Shown here piece after piece: positions 28,764 to 38,229 of a DNA stretch of 64,000 nt. The notes under the pieces were generated by a model that saw only the letters and a program-made list of their open reading frames with translations, was not told the origin of the DNA and searched no databases. The translations under genes were made by a program, and so were the position numbers. Within the stretch, counting starts at the first letter, position 1; the number at the start of each line of letters is the position of its first letter. Origin of the DNA: Petrachloros mirabilis ULC683 (lineage in GTDB: Bacteria; Cyanobacteriota; Cyanobacteriia; Thermosynechococcales; Thermosynechococcaceae); contig NZ_WVIC01000024.1 of NCBI RefSeq assembly GCF_009939295.1, positions 1 through 64,000 on the forward strand, in the 5' to 3' direction.

Positions 28764-31142
28764 TTAACCCCCAACCGGGGCAGTTGCCCCCCATTTCCCA
28801 GCCGCTTCAATAAATGCCAGAGGCACAGCTTGAAAATAGCGTTGCTGAAACTGCTCCTCTTGTACAGTGACCAAAAATTGCTGAATGGCTTGTTTTCGCG
28901 ACAAAGCATCGACCTGAGCCGACAGATCCAAAGCAATGAACTTTAAAGAATCACCACTCCTTTGCCAGTCAAACCCACATTGTTTCAGGGCAGACAGTCC
29001 CACCTCCAAAGTAAACACCCGCACCCCAAGTTGTGCCGCCAGCTCGTCTGTCGCCACATCCTCATGCTGCCGAACCAGATACTTTGCTATCCCCACCAAC
29101 TCTCGCCAACACTCAGCAGAAGACCGTAGCGTCACAGGTTGAAAAGCAAGCGCCAAGGGCTCACCTGCCTCATGTCCCGATTGCAGAAGCTGATTCAACT
29201 CTGTCCAACTCGCAGGGCAAGTTTGTACCATTCGCACCGAAGAGGGCTGCTCTTCAGGAATATTCTGCCGCCAGTCCAGAATCCAATTAGCCTGCACTTG
29301 GCGCACTTCCAACGCTTGAGCAGGACGCACCGCCTCCAGCGACACCCCATATTGCCAACCCTGCTGGGTCAGACGAGCCTCCATTTTGACCAACGCATCA
29401 CACACTTCATCTGGATCTGGCAACTCATGCCTGGCATGTCCCCACCAGATACCCGCTATCCCGACCGGAGTTGTAGCATCGTGTAACTTGAACTTCGTGT
29501 AGCTATACTTCACGAACCCCCCCCGACAATCCTGCACATTATCGTGCCAAGCACCCTTAAACCAGCAGTTTTGCACCCACAGCAGCGGCATCCTATTGCC
29601 CATGCCGTAAGGCTCCAGCAAAGACAACTCCCGAAACAAAGCTTTCCCCCCCATTTCAGATAAATCCGCCACAGTGACCCTCAAATCAGCAACTAAAGGG
29701 GGTAATGCGAATTGGGGCAGTCGAGGACGAATGGCTTGATTGATCGCGGCAGTAAATAAAGGCAAGTTCTCCAGGGGCAAACTGAGCCCAGCCGCAAAAG
29801 GATGCCCCCCAAATCGATGCAACAGATGCCCCTGAGATTGAACCAGCTCATACAAATCAATTTGTCCAACCGAGCGAGCTGACCCTCGAGCCAAAGCAAC
29901 TCCTTCCTGCTGAGGCAAGTCTTCGGCCAGCAAAATAGTAGGTCTGCCCCAGGCTTGGGCAACTTCACCGGCCACCAAGCCCAAAACCCCCACTGCCCAT
30001 TGGGGGTCACTCAGCACAATTACCCCTGTAGTTGACAAATCTAACTGAGCGAGTTTCGCCTCAACCTGCTGCTTAACCGTTTGCTGCACAGCCTTGCGCC
30101 GAGAATTGGCAAGCTCAGTTTCCAGCGCCAGCGCTTCACACCGCTGAGGATTGTGACTGGTTAGCAGCTCAACACAAAACCGAGCATCTCCCTGAATTCG
30201 GCTCACAGCATTGATGCGTGGCCCTACACCCAGGGAAATATCCATAGGGCGATTTCCGCTACGCTTGCAGAGTTCCAGCAGTCGCGCGACACCTGGCCGG
30301 GTGCGGCGCTGGGTCTGCTGGCGCAGAACATCGATACCTCGCTGGGTCAAATAGCGGCAGTCGCCTTGAAGTTGAACAAGATCCGCCACCAAGCCAATCG
30401 CCACCAAATCTAGCAAAGCTTCTAAAGGCTGCTGCGCCTGGTTGGGCCAAACTTCATAGAGCGCTTCTACTAATTTGTAGGCCACGGCCACCCCAGAAAG
30501 ATGAGCCAGGGGGTGATCCCCAGGAAACACCCGAGAATTGAGCATCGCTACCACAGGCAGGGGGTAATCTGGCAGGGTATGGTGGTCAGTCACAATCACA
30601 TCCATACCCAAGGTTTGTGCCCACTCAATTTCAGCTCGATTACTACTGCCCGTATCGCAGGTCACAATCAACTGTCCCCCCTGGTCGGCAATCTGCTCAA
30701 GACCCTGCCGAGACAGCCCATGGGAGTCAGTTAAACGATTCGGAATAAAATAGTGCAGTTGCTGATTTTGGCAAAAAAATTGCCCCAAGCCTTCCCACAA
30801 TACAGCCGTTGCCGTAATCCCATCTGCATCAAAATCACCCCAAATCCAAACCTGCTCTTGATGGGTTCGGGCGTACTCGAACCGAGCCAAGGCCAAAGAC
30901 AGTTCCTCACCAAAGGCAGAGGCAGGAGTAGGTTGATACTGATCAGGGTCAAGAAACGTCTTGAGGTGATGGGGGGTTTGAATACCCCGTTGCCACAATA
31001 GCTGTGCCGCAAAGGCAACTGAGCGGCCTTGAAGCCCAGAAGCCAGCCGTTGATCATCACAATAGCTCCCAACCCAATCTATGAACCAATCCGGGGGGGG
31101 ATCGCTGCTTAAGCATTGCCAGACTGGGGCTGGGGGCTGCAT
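28764..31142 (-). CDS. recJ: Single-stranded-DNA-specific exonuclease RecJ
   Basis: A 792-residue RecJ nuclease, the 5'-3' exonuclease of recombinational and mismatch repair. The DHH core is complete: GDFDADGITATA (Asp103, Asp105, Asp107), Asp163 in VTCDTGSSN, the DHH triad at Asp186-His187-His188 and, in the DHHA1 part, RFGGHPFAAGLSL. An OB-fold follows. The C-terminal extension of about 200 residues is longer than in Escherichia coli, as is common in cyanobacteria. Monocistronic. Confidence 0.95.
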   Translation of the reverse strand: MQPPAPVWQCLSSDPPPDWFIDWVGSYCDDQRLASGLQGRSVAFAAQLLWQRGIQTPHHLKTFLDPDQYQPTPASAFGEELSLALARFEYARTHQEQVWIWGDFDADGITATAVLWEGLGQFFCQNQQLHYFIPNRLTDSHGLSRQGLEQIADQGGQLIVTCDTGSSNRAEIEWAQTLGMDVIVTDHHTLPDYPLPVVAMLNSRVFPGDHPLAHLSGVAVAYKLVEALYEVWPNQAQQPLEALLDLVAIGLVADLVQLQGDCRYLTQRGIDVLRQQTQRRTRPGVARLLELCKRSGNRPMDISLGVGPRINAVSRIQGDARFCVELLTSHNPQRCEALALETELANSRRKAVQQTVKQQVEAKLAQLDLSTTGVIVLSDPQWAVGVLGLVAGEVAQAWGRPTILLAEDLPQQEGVALARGSARSVGQIDLYELVQSQGHLLHRFGGHPFAAGLSLPLENLPLFTAAINQAIRPRLPQFALPPLVADLRVTVADLSEMGGKALFRELSLLEPYGMGNRMPLLWVQNCWFKGAWHDNVQDCRGGFVKYSYTKFKLHDATTPVGIAGIWWGHARHELPDPDEVCDALVKMEARLTQQGWQYGVSLEAVRPAQALEVRQVQANWILDWRQNIPEEQPSSVRMVQTCPASWTELNQLLQSGHEAGEPLALAFQPVTLRSSAECWRELVGIAKYLVRQHEDVATDELAAQLGVRVFTLEVGLSALKQCGFDWQRSGDSLKFIALDLSAQVDALSRKQAIQQFLVTVQEEQFQQRYFQAVPLAFIEAAGKWGATAPVGG

Positions 31143-31220
31143 CTAAACTCCATCAGGGTCTATTCCGACGATCCTAGCTTGAACTCACCCGTCTTTAACC
31201 TGGCATGCTGTCCAAAAACT

Positions 31221-31409
31221 CTAAGGATCTTTAGGGGATAATACCAAAGCTGCCATCAGGGCAACCGTCCCTCCAATCAGTCCCCACCACAACCAATGAT
31301 CCCCGCTTAGTCCTCTCCGGCGTGCAATCAAGGCCGCCCCAAGCCCAATCGCGCAGTGCAAAATTGCCAGTGCTGCTGCTAAAGACCCACTTCCGATCCA
31401 TTCAGTCAC
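31221..31409 (-). CDS. Small two-helix membrane protein (possible)
   Basis: A 62-residue frame with GTG start. Two hydrophobic segments (about 9-28 and 38-58) flank a basic turn, ARRRGLSG. Hydrophobicity and a GGxxG-like pattern (GLIGGTVAL) support a real helical hairpin, but no family is recognised and no ribosome-binding site stands out. It lies 79 bases upstream of recJ on the same strand. Confidence 0.5.
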   Translation of the reverse strand: MTEWIGSGSLAAALAILHCAIGLGAALIARRRGLSGDHWLWWGLIGGTVALMAALVLSPKDP

Positions 31410-31650
31410 AATTTTTATTGCTGAGTTAACCTCTCTACTGTGCCATTGTGCGACTGTCTACTCTAGGAAAACGAGTCTTTTTTCGATACAAAAAGCAACA
31501 AGGTTACCAGGCTGTGATATTCGCACCCCAAATTTGTCAATTTACACTCCCATTCTGTGTGTACTGGATCTGGGTCAAAGACAGGTGGGTACAATAGGCA
31601 TAGAAGCCAGTGTATTTCTGTACTTTTTGTTACTTTTTGTGAGGACAGTC

Positions 31651-31995
31651 ATGAACATGCAATGGGAACGATACAAGTGGCTGGAACTTATCCCCCGTTC
31701 AGTTCCGCCGCCACAATCTCCACACTTTGGGTGGTTATGGGGGAGCGTTCAACGCAATCGAGTGCATCGAAGCCTTCAGCGGCTAACCTTCGCTGAGGCT
31801 ATGCAGCACTTAGAAGCCTGCTGGATCATTGATGTCGAGATTTCAGCCCCACAGAGTCAAAGTTCTGAGTCAACTTCATCTAACCCAAATATTTTCCCAA
31901 ATCCCAGATTTGAAGATCTCAAACCCAGAGCAGAAGACTCTGATATTTTACCCCCCCCTAACAGTGACCGCCCGCCCTGGGACTATGGATTTTAG
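31651..31995 (+). CDS. Short protein of unknown function
   Basis: A 114-residue protein beginning MNMQWERYKWLELIP. The ATG at 31651 is chosen because GAGGAC lies about seven bases upstream; an upstream in-frame start at 31534 would add 39 residues without a clear binding site. The first 70 residues form a compact Trp- and Arg-rich unit (FAEAMQHLEACWIIDVEIS); the remainder is Ser/Pro-rich and disordered. Its stop overlaps the end of the convergent gene at 31992 by four bases. Confidence 0.65.
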   Translation: MNMQWERYKWLELIPRSVPPPQSPHFGWLWGSVQRNRVHRSLQRLTFAEAMQHLEACWIIDVEISAPQSQSSESTSSNPNIFPNPRFEDLKPRAEDSDILPPPNSDRPPWDYGF

Positions 31996-33254
31996 AATAC
32001 TTTTATAAATGAAAAGTTAAATCGACTAAAGTTAGCCGTTAGAGCCAAGTTAACCTTTTCAAGGCAATGAACTAACCATTGGGCTGCCGCACAGCTTTGA
32101 GCCTGGTAGTGGTTGAATAAAAGTGCAAAACGACGCTCCAAGTAAGGGCGAGCTTTTTTGCAAATCAGAACTACTTTTAACAGCAAACCAATTGTGGCCG
32201 TAGAGCCAATATTGTTTAGCAAATCAATAAATATGATGTGCTTAGGCTTTTGGCAACTCTCAATGACCAGAAAATTCATCACCTGAGTGCAAGTACGTGC
32301 CAGCAAAGCCTCACTCATTTTCTGTCCATGGGACTCGGGATAGAGGTTATTCAGAAAGTCTTTCAACTGTCGATTAAAGCGACATTTCCCAAATTTAGGA
32401 TCAATGGTATCAACTAAATATTGATAGAAATATTGCTTAAAGACTTCATAGGTCTGAAAGCGGTGCTGCTGACTTAAAAAGTGCTGCGCCATATCTTTAT
32501 AGCTACCCTGTAGGCTAATGTCGCCAACATAATGCTTGATTGAGGCCAGCAAATCCTGGTCACTCAACAAGGTGGGATTTCGAACAGGTGGGCGATCTTC
32601 ACTGGGAGCATGTCCTTGAAAGCAAAGGCGCTGGGTGAGGAACTGGACTAAGTCCTGATTGAATTTTTCTTCAGCCTTGGCTTGAGTCTGACGGATCATC
32701 TCCAGTTGTTCTGGGGCATCTTCTTGACTGGCAAGACAATGCTTATATAGGTAGGGGTATCGCTGTAAAAGGCTGCTCAATGGCTGCGTTTCTGGGGTGG
32801 CGGTATGCCCAATCGGATTCAATACTTCACCCAAACGATACAGACGTTCGTAGTAAGGGGTTCTCGCAAACTCTTGAATCAAAAGTCTGGTTCGGGTCGT
32901 CCCCCGACTCCGACCGAGGTTAGAGGGCATGACCCCAGTCCGTCCGATCATCTGAACCAGTTCTGCAACTTTGCCTTGAGTCAAGGGTTCAGATTGCCAG
33001 CGGTTGACTAAGATATGGCAGCACCGATTGAAAAAGTGTGGAAAGTTCTGCTTGGCACTGAGGGAACTCACATACTCATCTAACACATCTCGAATCTCTG
33101 GCTCAGGATAGCGAAGTCCACCGACAAAAAGCGTATGAAATCGCTTTAACATCGCGTCTGGTGATTCAGTGCGTACCCAGTACAGCAAATGATCATAAAT
33201 TTGCTGTTCACTGGTTGCCGATGCTGATGTTCGTTGGTAGGCCCAGGTGTTCAC
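31992..33254 (-). CDS. Large protein of unknown function
   Basis: A 420-residue, all-helical-looking soluble protein. It has no signal peptide, several Tyr/Arg-rich helices (HKRF-like LKRFHTLFVGG, and CHILVNRWQS) and a slightly hydrophobic segment about 350-372. A short GRSRGTTRTRLLI segment near residue 115 is basic. I recognise no domain. The start is a GTG at 33254. Its promoter region holds four tandem 18-base repeats (33311-33382), which may be a regulator-binding array. Confidence 0.8.
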   Translation of the reverse strand: MNTWAYQRTSASATSEQQIYDHLLYWVRTESPDAMLKRFHTLFVGGLRYPEPEIRDVLDEYVSSLSAKQNFPHFFNRCCHILVNRWQSEPLTQGKVAELVQMIGRTGVMPSNLGRSRGTTRTRLLIQEFARTPYYERLYRLGEVLNPIGHTATPETQPLSSLLQRYPYLYKHCLASQEDAPEQLEMIRQTQAKAEEKFNQDLVQFLTQRLCFQGHAPSEDRPPVRNPTLLSDQDLLASIKHYVGDISLQGSYKDMAQHFLSQQHRFQTYEVFKQYFYQYLVDTIDPKFGKCRFNRQLKDFLNNLYPESHGQKMSEALLARTCTQVMNFLVIESCQKPKHIIFIDLLNNIGSTATIGLLLKVVLICKKARPYLERRFALLFNHYQAQSCAAAQWLVHCLEKVNLALTANFSRFNFSFIKVF

Positions 33255-33310
33255 AGTGTTCAGGAGAAATAGTTTAGGCTTGAGCTGAGAAGAAGCTAAT
33301 ACTAGGGTTA

Positions 33311-33382
33311 CCCATGCTGTTTACTGTATCCATACTGTTTACTGTACCCATACTGTTTACTGTACCCATACTGTCTACTTTA
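33311..33382. repeat. Four tandem 18-base repeats
   Basis: Four head-to-tail units of consensus CCCATACTGTTTACTGTA run without spacers: 33311, 33329, 33347 and 33365. The outermost units differ at two or three bases. They sit 57 bases upstream of the GTG of the gene on the minus strand. Direct repeats of about two helical turns each can form cooperative protein-binding arrays, but a purely mutational origin by slippage is equally possible. Confidence 0.8.
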
Positions 33383-33451
33383 GAAAGCTTCAAGGTGAAT
33401 CGGTGTGATCTAGGTCAAAACTTAAAGTGATGCAGATCACAAGAACCTCGA

Positions 33452-33510
33452 TATAGCGGTTTACAGATCAATGGAGTACATGGGGTGCAGGGGGCACTGC
33501 CCCCAAATCC
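33452..33510. repeat. Truncated family A element
   Basis: Begins TATAGCGGTTTACAGATCAA and keeps GGGGTGCAGGGGGCACTGCC; the right half is missing. Located in the spacer between the large unknown gene and the thioesterase. Confidence 0.7.
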
Positions 33511-33540
33511 CCTTCTTAACAATTAATTAGACTTGGCTAC

Positions 33541-33981
33541 TTATTCCGAGGGATGAAGCTGGGCAATGGCATTTTTCAGGCATGGAGGAAATTTACGAAT
33601 AATTCGACCCTGGGTGCGGTTCACGGGAACCAGAGTAAGCTGAGCCGTAACATGGGCTCGCTGAGATTCTCCAGATTGAATTTGTTGAATCCAATGCATC
33701 CGTACCCGTTCAACTCGATGGAGACAGCTTCTGACCAAGGCGACTTGCCCTAAGGCCAGTGGCAAATGATAGTCGATCGTCAGATGAATGACGGGTAAAT
33801 CGCACTGCCATTCCACCAGGTCGGCAAATTCAATTCCAACTGAGCGGAATGCTGCAATCCGAGCTTCTTCCATCCAGGTGAGGTAAGTCCCATGCCAAAC
33901 CACGCCTGCATAGTCTGTATGGTGGGGGTGCACACGCACAAAATATTCAAACCAGTTCTCTAGCGTCTCTGGGTTCGACAT
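33541..33981 (-). CDS. Hotdog-fold acyl-CoA thioesterase
   Basis: A 146-residue protein of the 4-hydroxybenzoyl-CoA thioesterase family: HHTDYAGVVWHGTYLTWMEEAR holds the catalytic Asp-x-x-G-V-V and the Glu-Ala-Arg element of the central helix. In cyanobacteria a relative of this family hydrolyses 1,4-dihydroxy-2-naphthoyl-CoA for phylloquinone synthesis. That is a reasonable guess but not proven by sequence; no menaquinone genes are adjacent. Confidence 0.85.
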   Translation of the reverse strand: MSNPETLENWFEYFVRVHPHHTDYAGVVWHGTYLTWMEEARIAAFRSVGIEFADLVEWQCDLPVIHLTIDYHLPLALGQVALVRSCLHRVERVRMHWIQQIQSGESQRAHVTAQLTLVPVNRTQGRIIRKFPPCLKNAIAQLHPSE

Positions 33982-34146
33982 AGAACGCTTGATCTCCTGA
34001 TGTAGATGGGTCTGCTGAGGGATGTCGCAATCATCCTAAACCTTGCGACAGGTTTCGTATTATGCTGCTGCTTAAAGGGGCGCTGATTATCATCCATAAT
34101 TCGCTGCGAACTCAACCCACACCTATCCGGAGGCTTTGGCAAAACC

Positions 34147-35679
34147 ATGTCGTCCTACCGCTATCAGAGTCGTCTTGTCAATTGGGCACTACACCAAACT
34201 AGTGAAGTGGTTGACCAAGGGCGAATAGCCCTTCGACACTTGAGGCTGTGGGTTGAGGGTGGAGTTCAATCGTTGGTATATGTGGCATCCCGTTTCTGGC
34301 CTTGGGTTCAAACACTGGGACAAACACTGGGGCAATCTGCGCCTGTGCATACCCTCCCCCTTGCAGAAGATATTCCGACCTGGGATTCTACAACCCAGGG
34401 TGCCGATCAACCCATTGTGCGCGTGCTCCAGAGCATTCATGAAAGGATGCCGGGGGTTGTGTGGGATGCCTGTTATGTGGAGGCCTCAGAAAAGACTGCC
34501 CTACCCCTTGCTGAGTCACCGCTAGAGTTCACAGATCAGCTTACTTTAGGGATTTCTTCAGAGCCACTGGCTGAGCAGACAACTCTCATTTCGCTTCAGA
34601 AAAAAAAGAGCCCTGCCCTGAGACTGATTCGGGCTGTTTCTTGGCGATTGCAAAAGTGGGGCTTAAAGGGGGGTTTGTTGGTTTCCCCTGGGCTCTCTCA
34701 GAACTTGAATCCATCTCAAGCCTCAATGCGAGCCCCAGTGGGAACCCCAACGCGGGTGCGTGGAGTCGCCAGTATGTTACATCTGCGTCGATTAGTCTTA
34801 GTGAGTCCAGAGAATACCATTCTAGATATTCTGTCTCCTTGGCAGCAATTTCAGCTTCAGCGGCGGATCCAGTGGCAGTTATTCAGGGTGCGAGTCCGAG
34901 AACCCCTAACAGCAATCAAGACAGCCCTGACGGCATTGCCTGGGGTCATGATGCAGTTGCCCCCAGCCTTGAGGCGCTTGCGAATTCAAGGCGCTCAGAT
35001 TGTCTTACCCGTTTTGCGTCAAGGGAAACACTGGCTTCAGCCTTATTTGCAAGCAGCCCTACCCAGGCTGCGCCAGTCGAGACAGCGAATGCTACCTCTG
35101 GTGCAACACTCTCTGCAACGGGTAAGCCCCCAAATCTTACCCCGCCTTCAAGTTTGGCGGCGACAGCTTCAGCCCTGGTGGTCAGTTCTGGTCAGCCTTT
35201 TGGCTCTGGTGCCTTTTAGCTTGGGGGTGAGCTTGCCTGCTCGCGCCGCAAGACCCTCTTTGCAGGCTTATCACGCAGCATCCGCTAGCAGTTTTCAACC
35301 CCTTTGGGAACGGTGGCTTGGGCAGTGGAACTCGCCCCCCTCAGTGGTAGACCCCTCTGGTGAAGTTGTTTCAGTATCTCCATTGGACAGAGAGGGGACA
35401 GTCTTGCCAGGAGTGACGCTATCTCCCTTAAAATCGGCTCATTCGAGCGCTTCCGCTCTCAATTTCAGGACTCAGACCCAATCTCCCTTAGAGGTTAGTC
35501 CGATGTTTGCAAGTGCCGTTGACGTGGATGCTATCTTTGTGGGGTATGAGTTTCATCCTTTAGAGCGGCTGCTCATCGGTTTGGATCGGGCATTGGCTTG
35601 GTTGGAAACTCAGTTCACTCAACTGTGGCACGTCGTTTCACCTTGGTTGAAAGCTTGGGGATCGAAATTTCTGTTGTGA
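34147..35679 (+). CDS. Large protein of unknown function with one membrane segment
   Basis: A 510-residue protein. Residues 1-60 are Trp-rich, about 240-345 are Arg- and Leu-rich (repeated LPRLRQSRQRMLPLVQHSLQ-type helices), and a hydrophobic segment lies at about 350-368, ending in an AxA-like PARAARP. The C-terminus is a second amphipathic stretch (RALAWLETQF). The strong positive charge of the middle suggests membrane or nucleic-acid association; nothing more specific can be said. The frame at 34641 in another register is rejected as a shadow. GGAGG lies about 15 bases before the ATG. It is followed by psbI. Confidence 0.75.
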   Translation: MSSYRYQSRLVNWALHQTSEVVDQGRIALRHLRLWVEGGVQSLVYVASRFWPWVQTLGQTLGQSAPVHTLPLAEDIPTWDSTTQGADQPIVRVLQSIHERMPGVVWDACYVEASEKTALPLAESPLEFTDQLTLGISSEPLAEQTTLISLQKKKSPALRLIRAVSWRLQKWGLKGGLLVSPGLSQNLNPSQASMRAPVGTPTRVRGVASMLHLRRLVLVSPENTILDILSPWQQFQLQRRIQWQLFRVRVREPLTAIKTALTALPGVMMQLPPALRRLRIQGAQIVLPVLRQGKHWLQPYLQAALPRLRQSRQRMLPLVQHSLQRVSPQILPRLQVWRRQLQPWWSVLVSLLALVPFSLGVSLPARAARPSLQAYHAASASSFQPLWERWLGQWNSPPSVVDPSGEVVSVSPLDREGTVLPGVTLSPLKSAHSSASALNFRTQTQSPLEVSPMFASAVDVDAIFVGYEFHPLERLLIGLDRALAWLETQFTQLWHVVSPWLKAWGSKFLL

Positions 35680-35780
35680 TCCTAAGTTGTAGAGCGACCC
35701 AGATTCCAGAGCGCCCCACAGTCCGATATGATAAGTACGTTCTCTTAAAGCTGTTCATTCATACCCTGGCATAAGATTCC

Positions 35781-35897
35781 ATGGAAACGCTAAAAATTAT
35801 CGTTTACATTGTGGTTCTCTTCTTTGTTGGCCTATTTGTCTTTGGCTTTTTGTCCAATGACCCGGCTCGTAACCCCAAGCGTAAGGATCTCGAATAG
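35781..35897 (+). CDS. psbI: Photosystem II reaction centre protein I
   Basis: A 38-residue single-helix protein starting [15 protein letters not shown] and ending [16 protein letters not shown]. The length and the closing [11 protein letters not shown] are near-invariant in PsbI. It contacts the D1 subunit and chlorophyll Z at the edge of photosystem II, aiding assembly and stability. Ile7 and Asn26 (usually Gly) are small changes. It stands apart from other photosystem genes. Confidence 0.97.
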   Translation: METLKIIVYIVVLFFVGLFVFGFLSNDPARNPKRKDLE

Positions 35898-35938
35898 GAC
35901 TCACGAGTTCTGGACGGCTCTAATTTTGGCTTAGACTG

Positions 35939-35968
35939 CCCCTGAATCGCTTTAGTGACCCAGGGGTT
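35939..35968 (+). terminator. Possible psbI terminator
   Basis: CCCCTG pairs with CAGGGG across a 16-base loop, then TTGTTCTT follows. The stem is only six pairs, so termination is likely but not certain. The remainder up to the next start (about 36212) shows no gene; TTGGGCTACGGTG near 36051 resembles one end of a family D element. Confidence 0.4.
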
Positions 35969-36212
35969 GTTCTTGGCAGTTCTTGAGAAGACAGGTTCCT
36001 TTGTTTGACACTTTCTGGGTTAACCTGAAGCTGAACAAAGAAGGCTTGCCTTGGGCTACGGTGCAGTCTCTGCATTGTTCTGCATCGCTCACAGAGTTGC
36101 ATTCACTCAAGGTTTTGAGCTACAAGCAAGACAAGTGTCGTCTCCTGATTTGTAGTGCTGTTTCAGACGACAGTTGTTTCGCGGTCGGTCTATAGCCTTT
36201 GGAGTGCGTTCC

Positions 36213-37082
36213 ATGACTGTTTCTCTGCCTGATTCAGATCCGATTGCCGCCAGCTATGCCCTACTTAGTTACTACTGCGAGGAATCGACAGAGCAGGTTA
36301 AGACAGAATCTTTAGAGCAGTTGCTACAAGCCTATCCGGCAGACTGGGTGCGATTGGCCTTGATTGAGGCGCTGTTTCAAGGGCGATATAAACTAATTTC
36401 CGTGGCTCAGATGTTGATGGCCTGGAAGCGACGGGGGGAGCCTCTGTCTCATTTCAGCTACGATTTTGCGACCATGGTTAGCCATAATTTCCCACGAACT
36501 TTGTCTATGGAGCCGATGAATCACAGCAGCCATCGCTCCGGATGGTCACGTTCAGAGATGGTGCGATCGCTAAAAACCAGTCGCAGATCATCGCAGGTTG
36601 ATGATCTTCAGCTTCCCCCCACCCCTGCTGTGTCTATTGAGCTTCCCGTGGGGGGAGCACCCGCCGGTCTGAGCTTCGAAGGTTTGGAAAACTCCTCTGA
36701 AGGGACGCTCGACCAAGGCTGGGAAACCAGAACAGAAGAGTTATCCCCAGTGGAAACTTGGCCTTCTTTGGGAGATCTTTGGCTTGCCAGGCCAGAGATC
36801 GCCCCAACATCTGCCGACGCTTGGCAACGTTCAGTTCCATTAGAATCTGCCCACTCAACACCCACTTCCGAGACCAACGCGGAATATCCAGAATCTCCGA
36901 GCCATCCATCAGCAGTTGATATGACGACTGGATATGACTGGCTGACCGAAGTGAATCCCGATACTACTCTTGAGTCACCGCCGCCTGATTTAGGGTCAGA
37001 GCCCATTCATCCGATTCATGAATACATCCCGAACGTTCCCTCTGAGTTTTATGATCGCTTGACCGCCATTGCCCACGGCTAA
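36213..37082 (+). CDS. Cyanobacterial-type protein with N-terminal helical domain and disordered tail
   Basis: A 289-residue protein. Residues 1-100 form a helical region (YALLSYYCEESTEQVK and LIEALFQGRYKLISVAQML) with the look of a small protein-interaction domain; the remaining 190 residues are Pro, Ser and Glu-rich and likely disordered, ending in a short helix (YIPNVPSEFYDRLTAIAHG). GGAG ten bases upstream supports the ATG at 36213 against an in-frame upstream codon. No family assigned. Confidence 0.75.
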   Translation: MTVSLPDSDPIAASYALLSYYCEESTEQVKTESLEQLLQAYPADWVRLALIEALFQGRYKLISVAQMLMAWKRRGEPLSHFSYDFATMVSHNFPRTLSMEPMNHSSHRSGWSRSEMVRSLKTSRRSSQVDDLQLPPTPAVSIELPVGGAPAGLSFEGLENSSEGTLDQGWETRTEELSPVETWPSLGDLWLARPEIAPTSADAWQRSVPLESAHSTPTSETNAEYPESPSHPSAVDMTTGYDWLTEVNPDTTLESPPPDLGSEPIHPIHEYIPNVPSEFYDRLTAIAHG

Positions 37083-37094
37083 ACCCAGTCTGTA

Positions 37095-37170
37095 TTACAG
37101 CGATTCTCACCTGAGTGGGGTATGGGGTGCGGAACCCTCATGCAGGGGGCAGTACCCCATATACTCCATT
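37095..37170. repeat. Decayed family A element
   Basis: TTACAGCGATTCTCACCTGA and a shortened GGGGGCAGTACCCC arm match family A but with several substitutions at the left end and no clean right end. It lies directly after the preceding gene. Confidence 0.6.
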
Positions 37171-37233
37171 GGTCTTTCTCCAATAGGGAGCATAGTTCGG
37201 CCATGGGGTATTAGTTCCAGTCGTCTAAGCCTC

Positions 37234-37767
37234 TTAATTGCTAGGGTTGGCAGCCGCTAACCCCATGCGAATTTCGGAGCAAAAGGCAACGACCTGCACA
37301 GTCTGCCCCTGGTGGCGGAGGCTGGTGCGCAGGCGCAAATTTTCACTGGCGTACCACAATCGTTCTTCGGTCATCCCCCCTTGGTGCTCTAGGGTCAGCG
37401 TTAGCGATTCGTCAGACCCCCAGTAATAATGTCCCTGGTGTAGTAGGGTATCTTGACCCATCTGAGTCTGGAGAAAGTAGCCTTGGTCTTCGCCTTTGGC
37501 CACAAAGAGCAAATGCGTTGCCCCAACATGGGAATTATCTTGACGCTCTAAGCGACCATCCCAGGAAATTTTGAGCGCTCCCACTGCCCCTACTGGGTCG
37601 AGGTTGGCCTGAGTGCAAATGGCCACAATACTGGGGTCATTCATGGGCAATAGATCAATCCAGAGATTCGCTTTGGCCACCTCTGAGGCTTGGGGCATCA
37701 GCTCCAAACTGGTGCGATGATGAAACCACTTGCCCACACTTTGCTGCAAAAAGTCTTGAATATTCAT
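37234..37767 (-). CDS. Chromophore lyase CpcS/CpeS homologue
   Basis: A 177-residue beta-barrel lyase of the S/U type, which attaches bilins to cysteines of phycobiliproteins. Family marks are the start MNIQDFLQQSVGKWFHHRTS, the central LWIDLLP...DG-R-LERQD strand pair, and the closing ENLRLRTSLRHQG with FCSEIRMG. CpcS/CpeS act on Cys82-equivalent sites of several phycobiliprotein subunits. Which subunit this one serves cannot be read. No phycobiliprotein gene is nearby. Confidence 0.85.
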   Translation of the reverse strand: MNIQDFLQQSVGKWFHHRTSLELMPQASEVAKANLWIDLLPMNDPSIVAICTQANLDPVGAVGALKISWDGRLERQDNSHVGATHLLFVAKGEDQGYFLQTQMGQDTLLHQGHYYWGSDESLTLTLEHQGGMTEERLWYASENLRLRTSLRHQGQTVQVVAFCSEIRMGLAAANPSN

Positions 37768-37890
37768 CCCAGGTATTTGTGCTGATAATCCTCAATCATT
37801 GTAAGTCACCGGTTGTCAGTGGCGGGTTACTTGCTGGGGAGGCTCCTGGATCAAGCGATCCCTGGGGAACGGGGCAAGCCAGGATAGGGA

Positions 37891-38202
37891 TTATCTCTGG
37901 TCTTTACGAAGAAGATAGGCTAAGACCCGATCCAGACGCTCAACAGTTGCCGCAGTGGCGATTTGTTGCTCACACATGCGGGGCAATATGACTGAAGTCA
38001 ATTGATCTAGGCTCCCCATCAAAGACCGCTGGCTCTCGCTTTGCATTTGCTGGGCATCAATCAGGATAGCGATCTGCCCTGCCACTTGATCCACCCGCTC
38101 TGTGAGGACTTGCATTGAGCGGGCAAGTTCGAGCTGGGTTTTGGCAACAGATTCCAGGGTTTGAGCAACCCGGTTAATTTCTGTTGTCACAGATTCTGTC
38201 AT
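37891..38202 (-). CDS. Short coiled-coil protein
   Basis: A 103-residue protein made of one or two long helices with heptad spacing (VAQTLESVAKTQLELARSM and VDQVAGQIAILIDAQQMQ). No membrane segment or enzyme motif. Similar small coiled-coil proteins are common beside accessory genes in cyanobacteria. It begins the repeat-rich accessory patch that extends to gatA. Confidence 0.65.
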   Translation of the reverse strand: MTESVTTEINRVAQTLESVAKTQLELARSMQVLTERVDQVAGQIAILIDAQQMQSESQRSLMGSLDQLTSVILPRMCEQQIATAATVERLDRVLAYLLRKDQR

Positions 38203-38229
38203 AGGTTTCTCAAGAAATTAGTGTTTATA

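Noticed and set aside
33311-33382. Possible CRISPR array
   Set aside because: The units are directly adjacent with no spacers, and no cas genes are present.
34641-35219. 192-codon frame in another register inside the 34147 gene
   Set aside because: The longer 510-codon frame has a better start and a coherent membrane segment; the other is a composition artefact.
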